Below, one piece after another: positions 1 to 8,237 of a DNA stretch of 59,071 nucleotides (positions within the stretch are counted from its first letter, which is position 1; every line of letters begins with the position of its first letter). Made by a program: the position numbers and the translations under genes. This DNA is from HGM11525 sp036307445 (GTDB taxonomy: Bacteria; Bacillota; Clostridia; UBA1381), in contig JAXJXP010000028.1 in assembly GCA_036307445.1 (NCBI GenBank), positions 1-59,071 on the forward strand, in the 5' to 3' direction. The notes under the pieces were generated by a model. That model ran no database searches. It was given only the letters and a program-made list of their open reading frames with translations, and was not told the origin of the DNA.

Positions 1-887
1 GCGCAGACGCTATCTGCCACGGTTGCACAGGTAAGGGTAACGACCAGGTAAGATTTGAGCTTACAATCAAGGCTCTTGCACCGCACTTAAAGATTATAGC
101 TCCCTGGAGAATCTGGGATATCAAATCCCGTGAGGATGCAGTTGACTATGCAAATGCTCATAATATAGAAATCCCTGTTACAAAGAAGGATTTGTATTCA
201 AGAGACCGTAATATCTGGCACATCAGCCACGAGGGTATGGATTTGGAGGATCCTGCGAACGAGCCTCAGCTTGATAATCTTTTGAAGCTGTCCGTTTCGC
301 CTGAAAAAGCTCCCGACGAACCTACATATATCACAATCGGCTTTGAAAAGGGTGTTCCCGTTTCAATCGACGGTGAAAAGATGGCTCCGCGTCCGCTTGT
401 TGAAAAGCTTAACGAGCTTGGAGGTAAGAACGGTGTAGGTATTGCTGACATCGTAGAGGACAGACTTGTTGGTATGAAGTCAAGAGGTGTTTATGAGACT
501 CCGGGCGGTACAATTTTGTATGCAGCACTTCAGGAGCTTGAGTACCTCTGCTTAGACCGTGATACCCAAGGCTTCAAGCGTCAGGCAGCTATCAAGTTCT
601 CCGAGCTTGTATATGACGGTAAGTGGTATACACCGCTTCGTGAGGCACTTTCTGCAATGGTTGACTCTATGGAGGAAACTGTGACAGGTGAAGTAAGAGT
701 TAAATTGTATAAGGGTACAGTTACACCAGCGGGTACAAAGAGCCCCTACTCACTCTATAACGAGGACATCGCATCCTTTGGCGACTCAAAAGAGCTTTAC
801 AGCCACAAGGATTCAGAAGGATTCATTAACCTATTTGGACTTCCATTAAAAGTTCGTGCATTAATGAACAAGAAAAATAACGGATAA
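1..887 (+). CDS. argG: Argininosuccinate synthase, 5' truncated
   Basis: This enzyme condenses citrulline and aspartate with ATP to argininosuccinate, the penultimate step of arginine synthesis. The window starts inside the gene. The reading frame is open from base 3 and begins ADAICHGCTGKGNDQVRFEL, which contains the conserved GCTGKGNDQVRFE segment of ArgG. The later stretches SREDAVDYA, SRDRNIWHISHEG and the C-terminal synthetase domain with RGVYETPGGT are typical of the family. About 294 codons are present of a usual length near 400, so roughly the N-terminal quarter, including the ATP-pyrophosphatase loop, lies outside. argH follows after 189 bp on the same strand. A hairpin repeat begins 4 bp after the stop codon. 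Identification is secure. Confidence 0.97.
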   Translation, partial: ADAICHGCTGKGNDQVRFELTIKALAPHLKIIAPWRIWDIKSREDAVDYANAHNIEIPVTKKDLYSRDRNIWHISHEGMDLEDPANEPQLDNLLKLSVSPEKAPDEPTYITIGFEKGVPVSIDGEKMAPRPLVEKLNELGGKNGVGIADIVEDRLVGMKSRGVYETPGGTILYAALQELEYLCLDRDTQGFKRQAAIKFSELVYDGKWYTPLREALSAMVDSMEETVTGEVRVKLYKGTVTPAGTKSPYSLYNEDIASFGDSKELYSHKDSEGFINLFGLPLKVRALMNKKNNG

Positions 888-891
888 ATAT

Positions 892-989
892 GCTTGTTAA
901 TTTTTAAATATTACCATATTTTGCAACTCGGAGTACCTAGGTACGCTGTCGTTGCTCAAAACGGCAATCTGCGAAAAAATTTCCTTCGC
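892..989 (+). repeat. Intercistronic hairpin repeat, copy A
   Basis: This is an imperfect inverted repeat of about 98 bp starting 4 bp after the argG stop. The core GGAGTACCTAGGTACGCTGTC matches the core of copy B at 14091 (GGAGTAC, then GTACGC, then GTCG). The right arm, GGCAATCTGCGAAAAAATTT, matches the right arms of copies B and C. The left arm has diverged more, so its pairing is weaker than in the other copies. I do not recognise the family by name. Confidence 0.7.
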
Positions 990-1025
990 ATTAAACATTA
1001 TTAAGATTAAGCAAGTCAATTAGAT

Positions 1026-1055
1026 GTTAGGGTCGGTGATACCATCGACCCTAAC
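1026..1055 (+). terminator. Hairpin in the argG-argH gap
   Basis: GTTAGGGTCG (1026-1035) and CGACCCTAAC (1046-1055) form a perfect 10-bp stem with a 10-nt loop, followed by TTTATAA and the argH ribosome binding site. The short T stretch makes it a weak terminator, an attenuator-like hairpin or an RNA-stability hairpin. It may uncouple argG from argH expression. Confidence 0.5.
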
Positions 1056-1076
1056 TTTATAAAAGGAGAAAAAACT

Positions 1077-2459
1077 ATGGCAAAGCTATGGGGCGGACGT
1101 TTTCAGAAGAACACAGATAAAAAGGTAGACGATTTTAATTCGTCAATCAGATTCGATAAACGTATGTACCGTCAGGATATAAGAGGCAGCAAGGCACATG
1201 CTGAAATGCTTGGTAAGCAGGGCATTATTCCGAAAGAGGATGCAGACAAGATTATCAAAGGTCTTGATGAAATCCTTTCTGATATCGAAAACGGCAAGAT
1301 TGAATTTTTGATAGATGCTGAGGATATTCATATGAATGTCGAAAAGCTTCTCACCGACCGAATAGGTGATGCAGGTAAAAGACTTCATACAGGCAGAAGC
1401 AGAAATGACCAGGTTGCACTTGACCTTCGTATGTATCTTCTTGACGAGGGTATTGAGATAAAGGAAATGCTTGTGCATCTTTTAGACGTGCTTTTGTCGA
1501 TAGCAAGCGAGCATACCGATACCATAATGCCCGGCTACACACATCTTCAAAAAGCACAGCCTATAACCTTTGCACATCATCTTATGGCATACTTTGAGAT
1601 GTTTAAGAGAGATTTGGCAAGGCTTTCCGATTGGAGAGAAAGATGCAATTTTATGCCGTTGGGCTCAGGTGCGTTAGCAGGAACAACATATCCCTTAGAC
1701 CGTGAGTTTGTAGCGGAGAAACTTGGCTTTGCCTCTGTTACAAGAAACTCTTTAGACGGTGTTTCCGACAGAGATTTTGCAATAGAGCTTGCATCTGTCT
1801 TATCTATGATTATGATGCACCTTTCGCGTTTCTCTGAGGAGCTTATTCTGTGGTCAAGCCATGAGTTTCAGTTTGTGGAAATGGACGACAGCTATTCTAC
1901 CGGCTCATCAATTATGCCGCAGAAGAAGAACCCCGACGTTGCAGAGCTGATTCGTGGTAAGACGGGCAGAGTTTATGGACATCTTATGGGACTTTTAACT
2001 ACTATGAAGGGAATTCCGCTTGCATATAATAAGGATATGCAGGAGGATAAAGAGCCTATTTTTGATGCAGTTGATACAGTCAAGCTCTGCTTGCCTGTTT
2101 TCTGCGATATGATAGCAACGATGACAGTGAGAAAGGATAATATGCTTTCTGGTGCAAAGGGCGGATTTACCAATGCTACCGATGCGGCAGATTATCTTGT
2201 CAAAAAGGGTATGCCTTTTAGGGAGGCTCACGCAGTTGTAGGTAAGCTTGTGTTCTACGCAATCAGCAAGGATAAGGCACTCGATGAGCTTACACTCGAT
2301 GAATATAAGGAATTTTCCAATATTATTGAGCAGGATATTTATGATGCAATCAGTATGCAGACCTGTGTGAATGACCGTAAGATTATTGGCGGACCTGCTG
2401 AAGAAACGGTCAAAGCGGCAATTAAAGCCGGAAGAGAATTTGTGAACTCCTTAGAATAA
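1077..2459 (+). CDS. argH: Argininosuccinate lyase
   Basis: This cytosolic enzyme splits argininosuccinate into arginine and fumarate, the last step of arginine synthesis. The 460-aa product is full length for the fumarase/aspartase superfamily. It starts with MAKLWGGRF, has HTGRSRNDQVALD near residue 105, and carries the signature loop GSSIMPQKKNPD near residue 280, which holds the catalytic serine. The ATG at 1077 is preceded by AAAAGGAG at 8 bp. It follows argG on the same strand, but the gap holds a repeat and a hairpin, so the two genes may be only partly co-transcribed. Nothing in the protein looks damaged. Confidence 0.98.
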   Translation: MAKLWGGRFQKNTDKKVDDFNSSIRFDKRMYRQDIRGSKAHAEMLGKQGIIPKEDADKIIKGLDEILSDIENGKIEFLIDAEDIHMNVEKLLTDRIGDAGKRLHTGRSRNDQVALDLRMYLLDEGIEIKEMLVHLLDVLLSIASEHTDTIMPGYTHLQKAQPITFAHHLMAYFEMFKRDLARLSDWRERCNFMPLGSGALAGTTYPLDREFVAEKLGFASVTRNSLDGVSDRDFAIELASVLSMIMMHLSRFSEELILWSSHEFQFVEMDDSYSTGSSIMPQKKNPDVAELIRGKTGRVYGHLMGLLTTMKGIPLAYNKDMQEDKEPIFDAVDTVKLCLPVFCDMIATMTVRKDNMLSGAKGGFTNATDAADYLVKKGMPFREAHAVVGKLVFYAISKDKALDELTLDEYKEFSNIIEQDIYDAISMQTCVNDRKIIGGPAEETVKAAIKAGREFVNSLE

Positions 2460-2541
2460 GACGGAATATAATGTAATAACAGGCTGTGGCTGTCTGGAAG
2501 CGGCTGCAGTCTTTGTTATCTCTATGAAAGGATAGGTAAAA

Positions 2542-3432
2542 ATGGAAAACAAAAAGGTGCTTGCACGTCTTGCGATACTGCTTGCAACAGTTATATGGGG
2601 AAGCTCCTTTGTGGTGCTTAAGAGTACACTCGATTTTCTGCCAATTCTTTTTATACTTGCTTTCAGATTTTTAGTTGCTGGGATGTTGCTCTCAGTGATA
2701 TTCTGGAAAACGGTTAAAAAAATAAGCATGGGAGCGGTTGTAAACGGGGGAATTATCGGTGCGTGTTTGTTTTTGGCATATTATTTGCAAACGATAGGCC
2801 TTGCAAATACTACACCGGGCAAAAACGCATTCTTGACGGCAGTTTACTGCATTATAGTGCCGTTTCAGTTCTGGGCGGTGGATAAAAAACGTCCCGATAA
2901 ATATAACATAATTGCTGCTGTAACCTGCCTGACAGGTATAGGGCTTGTGTCGCTTACAGAGTCATTTACTATTCAGATGGGCGATTATATGACACTCCTG
3001 AGCGGATTTTTCTGGGCGGCACATATTGTACTTATTGCTAAATTCTCAAAGGATTACGACCCTGTACTTCTTACCATAATACAGTTTTTCTCCTGCGGAA
3101 TTATTTCGGTCGTGGGGTCGGTGTTTGTGGACACTGTACCTGCAGGGTGGTTTTCGGGTGCGTGGAAGGAGCTTTTATATATGGCGGTATTCTGCACGGC
3201 AGTAACACTGCTTTGTCAGAACTGGGGGCAGTCAAAGCTTCCTCCGTCAAATGCGGCAATACTTTTAACACTCGAATCGGTGTTCGGTGTGCTGTTCTCG
3301 GTGGCACTATATAATGAGAGAATAACACCAAGACTTTTTATAGGCTTTTGCCTGATATTTACGGCAACTATCATATCGGAAACAAAGCTTTCCTTTCTTA
3401 AGAAAAAGGAATTGCAAGAGGTGGGAAAATGA
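2542..3432 (+). CDS. EamA-family (DMT) membrane transporter
   Basis: This is a 296-aa integral membrane protein with about ten hydrophobic helices arranged as two EamA repeats. The first repeat starts at LAILLATVIWGSSFVVLK, the classic motif of drug/metabolite exporters. The second starts near MTLLSGFFWAAHIVLIAKF. Substrates of this superfamily (amino acids, nucleotides, drugs) cannot be read from sequence. The start at 2542 has GAAAGGATAGG upstream. The stop overlaps the start of the endonuclease III gene by 4 bp (ATGA), so the two are translationally coupled. A wobble-rich hairpin without a T-run lies between argH and this gene at about 2480-2515. Confidence 0.9.
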   Translation: MENKKVLARLAILLATVIWGSSFVVLKSTLDFLPILFILAFRFLVAGMLLSVIFWKTVKKISMGAVVNGGIIGACLFLAYYLQTIGLANTTPGKNAFLTAVYCIIVPFQFWAVDKKRPDKYNIIAAVTCLTGIGLVSLTESFTIQMGDYMTLLSGFFWAAHIVLIAKFSKDYDPVLLTIIQFFSCGIISVVGSVFVDTVPAGWFSGAWKELLYMAVFCTAVTLLCQNWGQSKLPPSNAAILLTLESVFGVLFSVALYNERITPRLFIGFCLIFTATIISETKLSFLKKKELQEVGK

Positions 3433-4064
3433 CAAAGAAGGAAAAGGTTGCGCTTTTAAGAGAAAAGCTCGACAAAGCATACCCCGTGGTTAAATGCTCG
3501 CTTGATTACTCAAATCCGCTCGAAATGCTTATTGCAACTCAACTTTCGGCGCAGTGTACCGATGCGAGAGTAAATATAGTAACAAAAGACCTTTTTGCGA
3601 GGTACAAAACGGCGGAGGATTATGCCAATGCCGATATTACAGAGCTTGAGGAGCTTATTCGCTCGGCTGGGTTTTACAAGAATAAGGCCAAGAATATAAT
3701 TGCTTGTTGCAAAAGGCTTATAGATGTCTATGACGGTGAAGTACCTGATACTATGGAGGATTTGCTGACTCTTGCCGGCACCGGCAGAAAGACGGCTAAT
3801 CTTGTTTTAGGTGATATATTCGGAAAGCCTGCAATTGTGGTTGATACGCATTGCATCAGACTTACTAACAGAATTGGTCTTGTTAAGGACGATGACCCTG
3901 TCAAGATTGAATTTGCGCTTAAGAAGATACTCCCCGACGATTATAGCCTTCGTTTCTGTCATCAGATGGTATATCACGGCAGAGCCAGATGTACTGCAAG
4001 AAAGCCCGACTGTGAAAACTGCGAAATCAAAGATTTGTGCAGCAGGGTCGGGATAAAGAAGTGA
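3429..4064 (+). CDS. nth: Endonuclease III
   Basis: This is a base-excision-repair DNA glycosylase/AP lyase that removes oxidised pyrimidines. The 211-aa length is normal. The helix-hairpin-helix segment LAGTGRKTANLVLG near residue 115 carries the catalytic lysine, and VVDTHCIRLTNRIGL carries the catalytic aspartate. The C-terminal cysteines in C-x6-C-x2-C-x5-C spacing (CTARKPDCENCEIKDLC) bind the [4Fe-4S] cluster. The start overlaps the upstream transporter stop. A bidirectional terminator follows about 100 bp downstream, ending the + strand block. Confidence 0.97.
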   Translation: MTKKEKVALLREKLDKAYPVVKCSLDYSNPLEMLIATQLSAQCTDARVNIVTKDLFARYKTAEDYANADITELEELIRSAGFYKNKAKNIIACCKRLIDVYDGEVPDTMEDLLTLAGTGRKTANLVLGDIFGKPAIVVDTHCIRLTNRIGLVKDDDPVKIEFALKKILPDDYSLRFCHQMVYHGRARCTARKPDCENCEIKDLCSRVGIKK

Positions 4065-4164
4065 TTGTATACGGCTTGTGAAAATGTCTGGTTCAACTTA
4101 TAGAGACTGGAGTCCTCGACAGTCCGTTTATTATATCTTGGTTGGTTGAAATCGCAAATGTTAT

Positions 4165-4200
4165 AAAAAGGCTGAACGAATTTAATCGTTCAGCCTTTAT
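4165..4200. terminator. Bidirectional terminator between nth and the LTA synthase-like gene
   Basis: A perfect 10-bp stem GGCTGAACGA / TCGTTCAGCC with a 6-nt loop is flanked by AAAA on the left and TTTAT on the right. It sits between two convergent genes and would stop transcription from both sides. Confidence 0.8.
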
Positions 4201-4216
4201 GTGTTCGTGCATTTTT

Positions 4217-6088
4217 TTATTTCATAGAATACTGTTTACCGTTCATTATGTCATAAGTTATAAGCTTATGTGCTGTTATAAATGGCTGTTGCTCATCGGT
4301 TGGCTTGATTTTCAAACGATAGTTATAGTACGGAATCGCACGGTAATAATCTGTCAGAAACGCCATAAATGCTGACTTTGGTGCACCGATAAGGTCGGAT
4401 GCTGCGTTTATCAAATTATATGACGAAATCTCGTTTGCTGTCCCTTGTTTCAGCATTTCGCTGTCTTCCGTTTTAAAGTTGGAATAGACAAGAAAGGGCG
4501 TTCTCAAAAGTGCTTTCCACTCATCGTCTGTCATTTCACTCTCGGATATAAAGCCGCTTTCCTTATATGCAGCCTTGTCTGCGCCAAGGGTGGGAAGATG
4601 GTCGCCAAAGTAGATTAGCAAGGTGTCTTTCTCTCTTGAGTCAATGTAATTAATAAGCTTTTCAAGTGCCAAATCTGCCATATAAATACCTGTTGAATAG
4701 TTTTCAAGTGCAAATTTGGAGCTTTCCGAAAGCTTGGAGCCTGTTACTTTAATTATGGGCTCTGCATATTTGTTCTCATATGGCTGATGGTTTTCCATAC
4801 TTATACCAAAAAGAAAGCAAGGCTTGTCCGTATCTTGTTCCAAGAAATATTTAATATATGAAACAAAGCTGTCGTCGGAAAGATATTTACCGCTGATACC
4901 CCAATCCACACCCTTGATGGCGGTCAGTTCGTCCTGAAAATACAACTCATCAAAGCCTATAAATGGGTATGCTCTTTTTCTCATATAAAATGACGGCTCA
5001 TAAGTGTGCATAAATACTGTGCGGTACCCCATATCTTTATAATGAGAGGGATAAGAGGGTATATTATCCGATACATATTGCCACGGTACGCTGCCGACGG
5101 GAAGTTGGTCTATTGTCATACCTGTGATAACATCAAACTCGGTTCTGACTGTGCCGCCGCCGTATGAGGTTTGGTACATATAACCGCTTCTTGCGTTCTT
5201 CCTCTTTGAAATACGGTCATAATTTGCGGTGGGATTTTTAGAAAAACTTGTTTCTGGCAGAAACTTCGGGTCCCAGAAGCTCTCCGAAAGAATAACTATT
5301 ATGTCGGGGCTGGTAAAGCCCGACGTTGCCGGCTTAGAAGAATAGGGAGCAAGGATAGAATTTATGGTATTTTCCGAATAGTTTTCAGGCTCGGGTACAT
5401 TCATAGACAGAAGATTAACCAAGAAACCGCCAGTAAACCCATGAGCTGCGTGATTCATTTCCTGATTTGATGTGGAGTTAATGCTCATATTGTATAGTCC
5501 GAGAGTACGCGTTGTTTGCTCAGGTGTACATACTGAAATGTACATAATAGCAACTATTCCAGCACCAATTAATGCCCGCCATCTTGTACGAATATGCATT
5601 TCTGATTGGATAAAATATGTAGCCGCTACAAGCAGAAAGCCTATTGCAATTATGAGTACATATCCAAGTGGAAGACCGCTTTTTACGAATTCTGACAATT
5701 CGCCCAGATTGCCCGTGTTGTGAATTATGTCCCAAGGATATACAAAATCGCTCGTAAGAGTGTGCTTAAAGTAGTTACTGACTGCAAGCAGAGAACAGAG
5801 TATGGTCATAATAAGCCCTGCAATAAAGCTTCTTTTTACAACAAGACACAACAGCCCGTATATTGCATAGAGAACTATGATTGAAAACAAACCTGCTCCC
5901 TTGTATAGCGTAAGGAAGCGTCCTATTTCACCAAACGAGCCAAAGTGTATGTACTCCAATATAATAAAAAAATAGACAGGAAGTAATGCAGTAATAAACA
6001 TACCGGCAATGTGCAGAAAGCTGGTTCTTTTCTTAATCTGCTTTATGTCTGGCTTGCAGATTTTTTCTGTTATTGTTGAATTAGTCAT
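4217..6088 (-). CDS. LTA synthase-like sulfatase-fold membrane protein
   Basis: This 623-aa protein has five N-terminal membrane helices (within residues 20-200) and a large extracellular alkaline phosphatase/sulfatase-type domain from about residue 255 (DIIVILSESFWDP). The segment GGGTVRTEFDVITG should hold the nucleophilic threonine, and YFGDHLPTLG the metal-binding Asp-His. This matches the LtaS/phosphoglycerol transferase superfamily, which moves glycerol phosphate from phosphatidylglycerol to a teichoic-acid-like polymer or glycan. The start at 6088 is chosen because GGAGAG lies 7 bp upstream; an in-frame ATG 13 codons earlier has no site. It could also modify a glycolipid or periplasmic glucan rather than build LTA. 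Confidence 0.88.
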   Translation of the reverse strand: MTNSTITEKICKPDIKQIKKRTSFLHIAGMFITALLPVYFFIILEYIHFGSFGEIGRFLTLYKGAGLFSIIVLYAIYGLLCLVVKRSFIAGLIMTILCSLLAVSNYFKHTLTSDFVYPWDIIHNTGNLGELSEFVKSGLPLGYVLIIAIGFLLVAATYFIQSEMHIRTRWRALIGAGIVAIMYISVCTPEQTTRTLGLYNMSINSTSNQEMNHAAHGFTGGFLVNLLSMNVPEPENYSENTINSILAPYSSKPATSGFTSPDIIVILSESFWDPKFLPETSFSKNPTANYDRISKRKNARSGYMYQTSYGGGTVRTEFDVITGMTIDQLPVGSVPWQYVSDNIPSYPSHYKDMGYRTVFMHTYEPSFYMRKRAYPFIGFDELYFQDELTAIKGVDWGISGKYLSDDSFVSYIKYFLEQDTDKPCFLFGISMENHQPYENKYAEPIIKVTGSKLSESSKFALENYSTGIYMADLALEKLINYIDSREKDTLLIYFGDHLPTLGADKAAYKESGFISESEMTDDEWKALLRTPFLVYSNFKTEDSEMLKQGTANEISSYNLINAASDLIGAPKSAFMAFLTDYYRAIPYYNYRLKIKPTDEQQPFITAHKLITYDIMNGKQYSMK

Positions 6089-6143
6089 ATATTTCTCTCC
6101 ATTTAAAGAATACACACAGTATATCATCTTTCTTTAAAAATTG

Positions 6144-6172
6144 CAACAAAAAAGCCCCGTTAATTACGGGGC
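6144..6172 (-). terminator. Terminator of the murA-ftsQ-ftsZ block
   Basis: Read on the minus strand, GCCCCGT, a 5-nt loop and ACGGGGC form a GC-rich stem followed by a TTTTTTG run, starting 6 bp after the ftsZ stop. This is a textbook intrinsic terminator. Confidence 0.9.
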
Positions 6173-6178
6173 ATTGGA

Positions 6179-7324
6179 TTATCTGTTCTTTAAGAAGCTG
6201 GGAACATTGATGTTGTCAATATCGTTTCCGAGTGTTCTTGAGAATATGTCTGAGTCATTTGGTGACGGACTTGAAAAGGTCGGAACACGTTTTTCGGTAT
6301 CTGACGGAGTTCCTGTAACGGCAAATGGTGTTACAGGCTTGCTTCCGCGCTTTGTTGCGGCATTGAGGCCTGTTGCCACGATTGTAACCTTAATCTCGTC
6401 ACGCATATTCTCGTCGGTAGCAGTACCAATTATAATCTGTGCGTCGTCTGAAACCATTTCGCTTACAATAGCCGAAGCCTCACTCATTTCAACAAGCGAC
6501 ATTTCTGTTCCGCCTGTTACGTTGAGGAGTATGCCTCTTGCACCTGCGATGCTTGTTTCGAGAAGCGGAGACTCTACAGCCTGTCTTACTGCGTCCTGAG
6601 CGGCATTTTCGCCCTTGCCGTAACCGATACCCATATGTGCGATGCCCGAATCACGCATTACCGTACATACGTCTGCGAAGTCGCAGCTGATGATACCGTC
6701 CTGAGCGATTATGTCTATAATTCCTTCTACACCCTGACGGAGAACTTCGTCAGCGAGCTTGAAGGATTCGTTGATGTTTACCTTTTTATCTGCAATCTTC
6801 AAAACAAGGTCATTGGGGATTGTTACGATTGAGTCTACATTAGCTGAAAGCTCCTCAATACCTGCAATTGCCTGCTGCATTCTTGTCTTGCCCTCAAAGA
6901 AGAAGGGCTTTGTAACAACTGCAACTGTAAGAATGCCCATTTCCTTAGCCATCTTTGCAATAACGGGAGCTGCACCTGTACCTGTACCGCCACCCATACC
7001 TGCAGTAACGAATACCATTTCGGTGTTCTTCAAAAGCTCACGAATCTGGTCTTCTGTTTCTTCGGCAGCTTTTTTGCCGATTTCCGGCTTAGCGCCTGCA
7101 CCAAGACCTTGTGTAAGCTTAACACCAATCTGGATTGTTGTAGGTGCTTTAACGTGCTTGAGCTGCTGTAAATCTGTGTTTACACATACAAACTCAGCAT
7201 TTTTAACTCCTGCCTCAATCATTCTGTCAACAGCGTTGTTACCGCCGCCGCCGATACCGATGACTTTAATTCTTGCACCGTCGGTAGGCTGTACAGAGTC
7301 GAGGTCAAATTCTATGTTACTCAT
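6179..7324 (-). CDS. ftsZ: Cell division protein FtsZ
   Basis: FtsZ is the tubulin-like GTPase that forms the Z ring at midcell. The 381-aa product has the N-terminal nucleotide-binding segment IKVIGIGGGGNNAVDRMI, the tubulin signature GGGTGTGAAPVIA near residue 107, and the T7-loop segment. A short linker is followed by the C-terminal conserved peptide DNINVPSFLKNR, which binds FtsA/SepF/ZapA-type partners. The start at 7324 has AAGGAGG 8 bp upstream; an upstream in-frame ATG would overlap that site. It has its own promoter, lies downstream of ftsQ on the same strand, and sits 36 kb from the main dcw cluster. Confidence 0.99.
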   Translation of the reverse strand: MSNIEFDLDSVQPTDGARIKVIGIGGGGNNAVDRMIEAGVKNAEFVCVNTDLQQLKHVKAPTTIQIGVKLTQGLGAGAKPEIGKKAAEETEDQIRELLKNTEMVFVTAGMGGGTGTGAAPVIAKMAKEMGILTVAVVTKPFFFEGKTRMQQAIAGIEELSANVDSIVTIPNDLVLKIADKKVNINESFKLADEVLRQGVEGIIDIIAQDGIISCDFADVCTVMRDSGIAHMGIGYGKGENAAQDAVRQAVESPLLETSIAGARGILLNVTGGTEMSLVEMSEASAIVSEMVSDDAQIIIGTATDENMRDEIKVTIVATGLNAATKRGSKPVTPFAVTGTPSDTEKRVPTFSSPSPNDSDIFSRTLGNDIDNINVPSFLKNR

Positions 7325-7363
7325 TTTGAAAATCCTCCTTAGCAAAACTACTTATATAATATC

Positions 7364-7392
7364 ATTGTACTATGTTTTTTCGATTTATTCAA
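7364..7392 (-). promoter_or_regulatory. Sigma-A-type promoter of ftsZ
   Basis: On the minus strand TTGAAT (7392-7387), a 17-bp spacer and TACAAT (7369-7364) lie upstream of ftsZ, giving a leader of about 30 nt. It allows ftsZ expression independent of murA-ftsQ. Confidence 0.65.
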
Positions 7393-7449
7393 TAGTATTT
7401 TGAAATTTTGTTACAAAAAATTTAAGAATTTTCCGATTTTTTATCGAAA

Positions 7450-8232
7450 TCAAGGCGTGTAAACTGCCTTGCCTGTTTTGGTAAGGTCTATTGTTCCCCT
7501 TGAATTTTCTGTCAGCTTATTTGAGGTAATAGCCTCACGGAAAAGCCCAAGCTTTCTTGTAAAATCTACATACGGACCGCAGATGCCGTCTATGCGGTTT
7601 TCGTAGTTGAAGGTTATGTTATCCATATCCTCCAGGCTGATTTTGGTAACTCCTGCAATAAGTCCTGATTTTTTGAAGCTTTCAAGCACTCCGAGTACAG
7701 TTTTCAGCTTTCCGTTGTCATCAAGGGAGATGATTTCTCCTGCATTTGATGAAGTAAGCTTAAGCCCGACTAACTCGGCATATTCTGTGTTTCTCTCACC
7801 GACTTCAAGTATTTTGCCGCCAATATCTATTGTGGCATAGCTTTGATTATGCATAAGCTGTACTGCGGGCTCTCGTTCTGTTATGACTATTGATAAAGAT
7901 GGTGGGAATAGTCCTCGTTTTACCGAAACAGAATCTGCATACGCAAAGGGGAGCAGTGCCTTTTCCACGCTGCCCTTGCCTGTTAATATGAGATTACTGC
8001 CCTTGAAGGATTCTGCTATCGGGTCAAGCTCAGCGGTTTCAATTTTTACATTTCCGCTGATGCTGACACGGCGTATATCAAGAATCGGTGTAGCAAAGAT
8101 TATAACACACAGCAATATTGCCGACAGAGTTCCCAAAGAAATGCATCTTCGGATAAGCTGTTGCCTGCGGCGCTTCTGCTGCCTTTTTGAATGACGTTTT
8201 CTTATGGAATCTTCGTGTCTTTCGCCATGCAT
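7450..8232 (-). CDS. ftsQ: Cell division protein FtsQ/DivIB
   Basis: This bitopic membrane protein joins the FtsL/FtsB (DivIC) septal complex and controls septal peptidoglycan synthesis. The 260-aa product has a very basic N-terminus (KRHSKRQQKRRRQQLIRR), one membrane helix (about residues 32-53, LGTLSAILLCVIIFATPIL), and then a POTRA domain beginning IRRVSISGNVKIE. The POTRA continues to VITEREPAVQL, with the FtsQ-type beta domain after it. The start at 8232 follows AAAGGGGTG; an upstream in-frame ATG lacks a site. It lies 5 bp downstream of murA, so the two are co-transcribed. Sequence conservation is low, as usual for this family, but the architecture and neighbours agree. Confidence 0.92.
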   Translation of the reverse strand: MHGERHEDSIRKRHSKRQQKRRRQQLIRRCISLGTLSAILLCVIIFATPILDIRRVSISGNVKIETAELDPIAESFKGSNLILTGKGSVEKALLPFAYADSVSVKRGLFPPSLSIVITEREPAVQLMHNQSYATIDIGGKILEVGERNTEYAELVGLKLTSSNAGEIISLDDNGKLKTVLGVLESFKKSGLIAGVTKISLEDMDNITFNYENRIDGICGPYVDFTRKLGLFREAITSNKLTENSRGTIDLTKTGKAVYTP

Positions 8233-8237
8233 TACAA

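Noticed and set aside
4065..4150. A possible fourth copy of the intercistronic hairpin repeat after nth
   Set aside because: It contains GGAGTCC and CTTGGTTGG, reminiscent of the core and tail, and starts near the nth stop, but the arms do not pair and the right-arm consensus is absent. Kept out of the repeat family.
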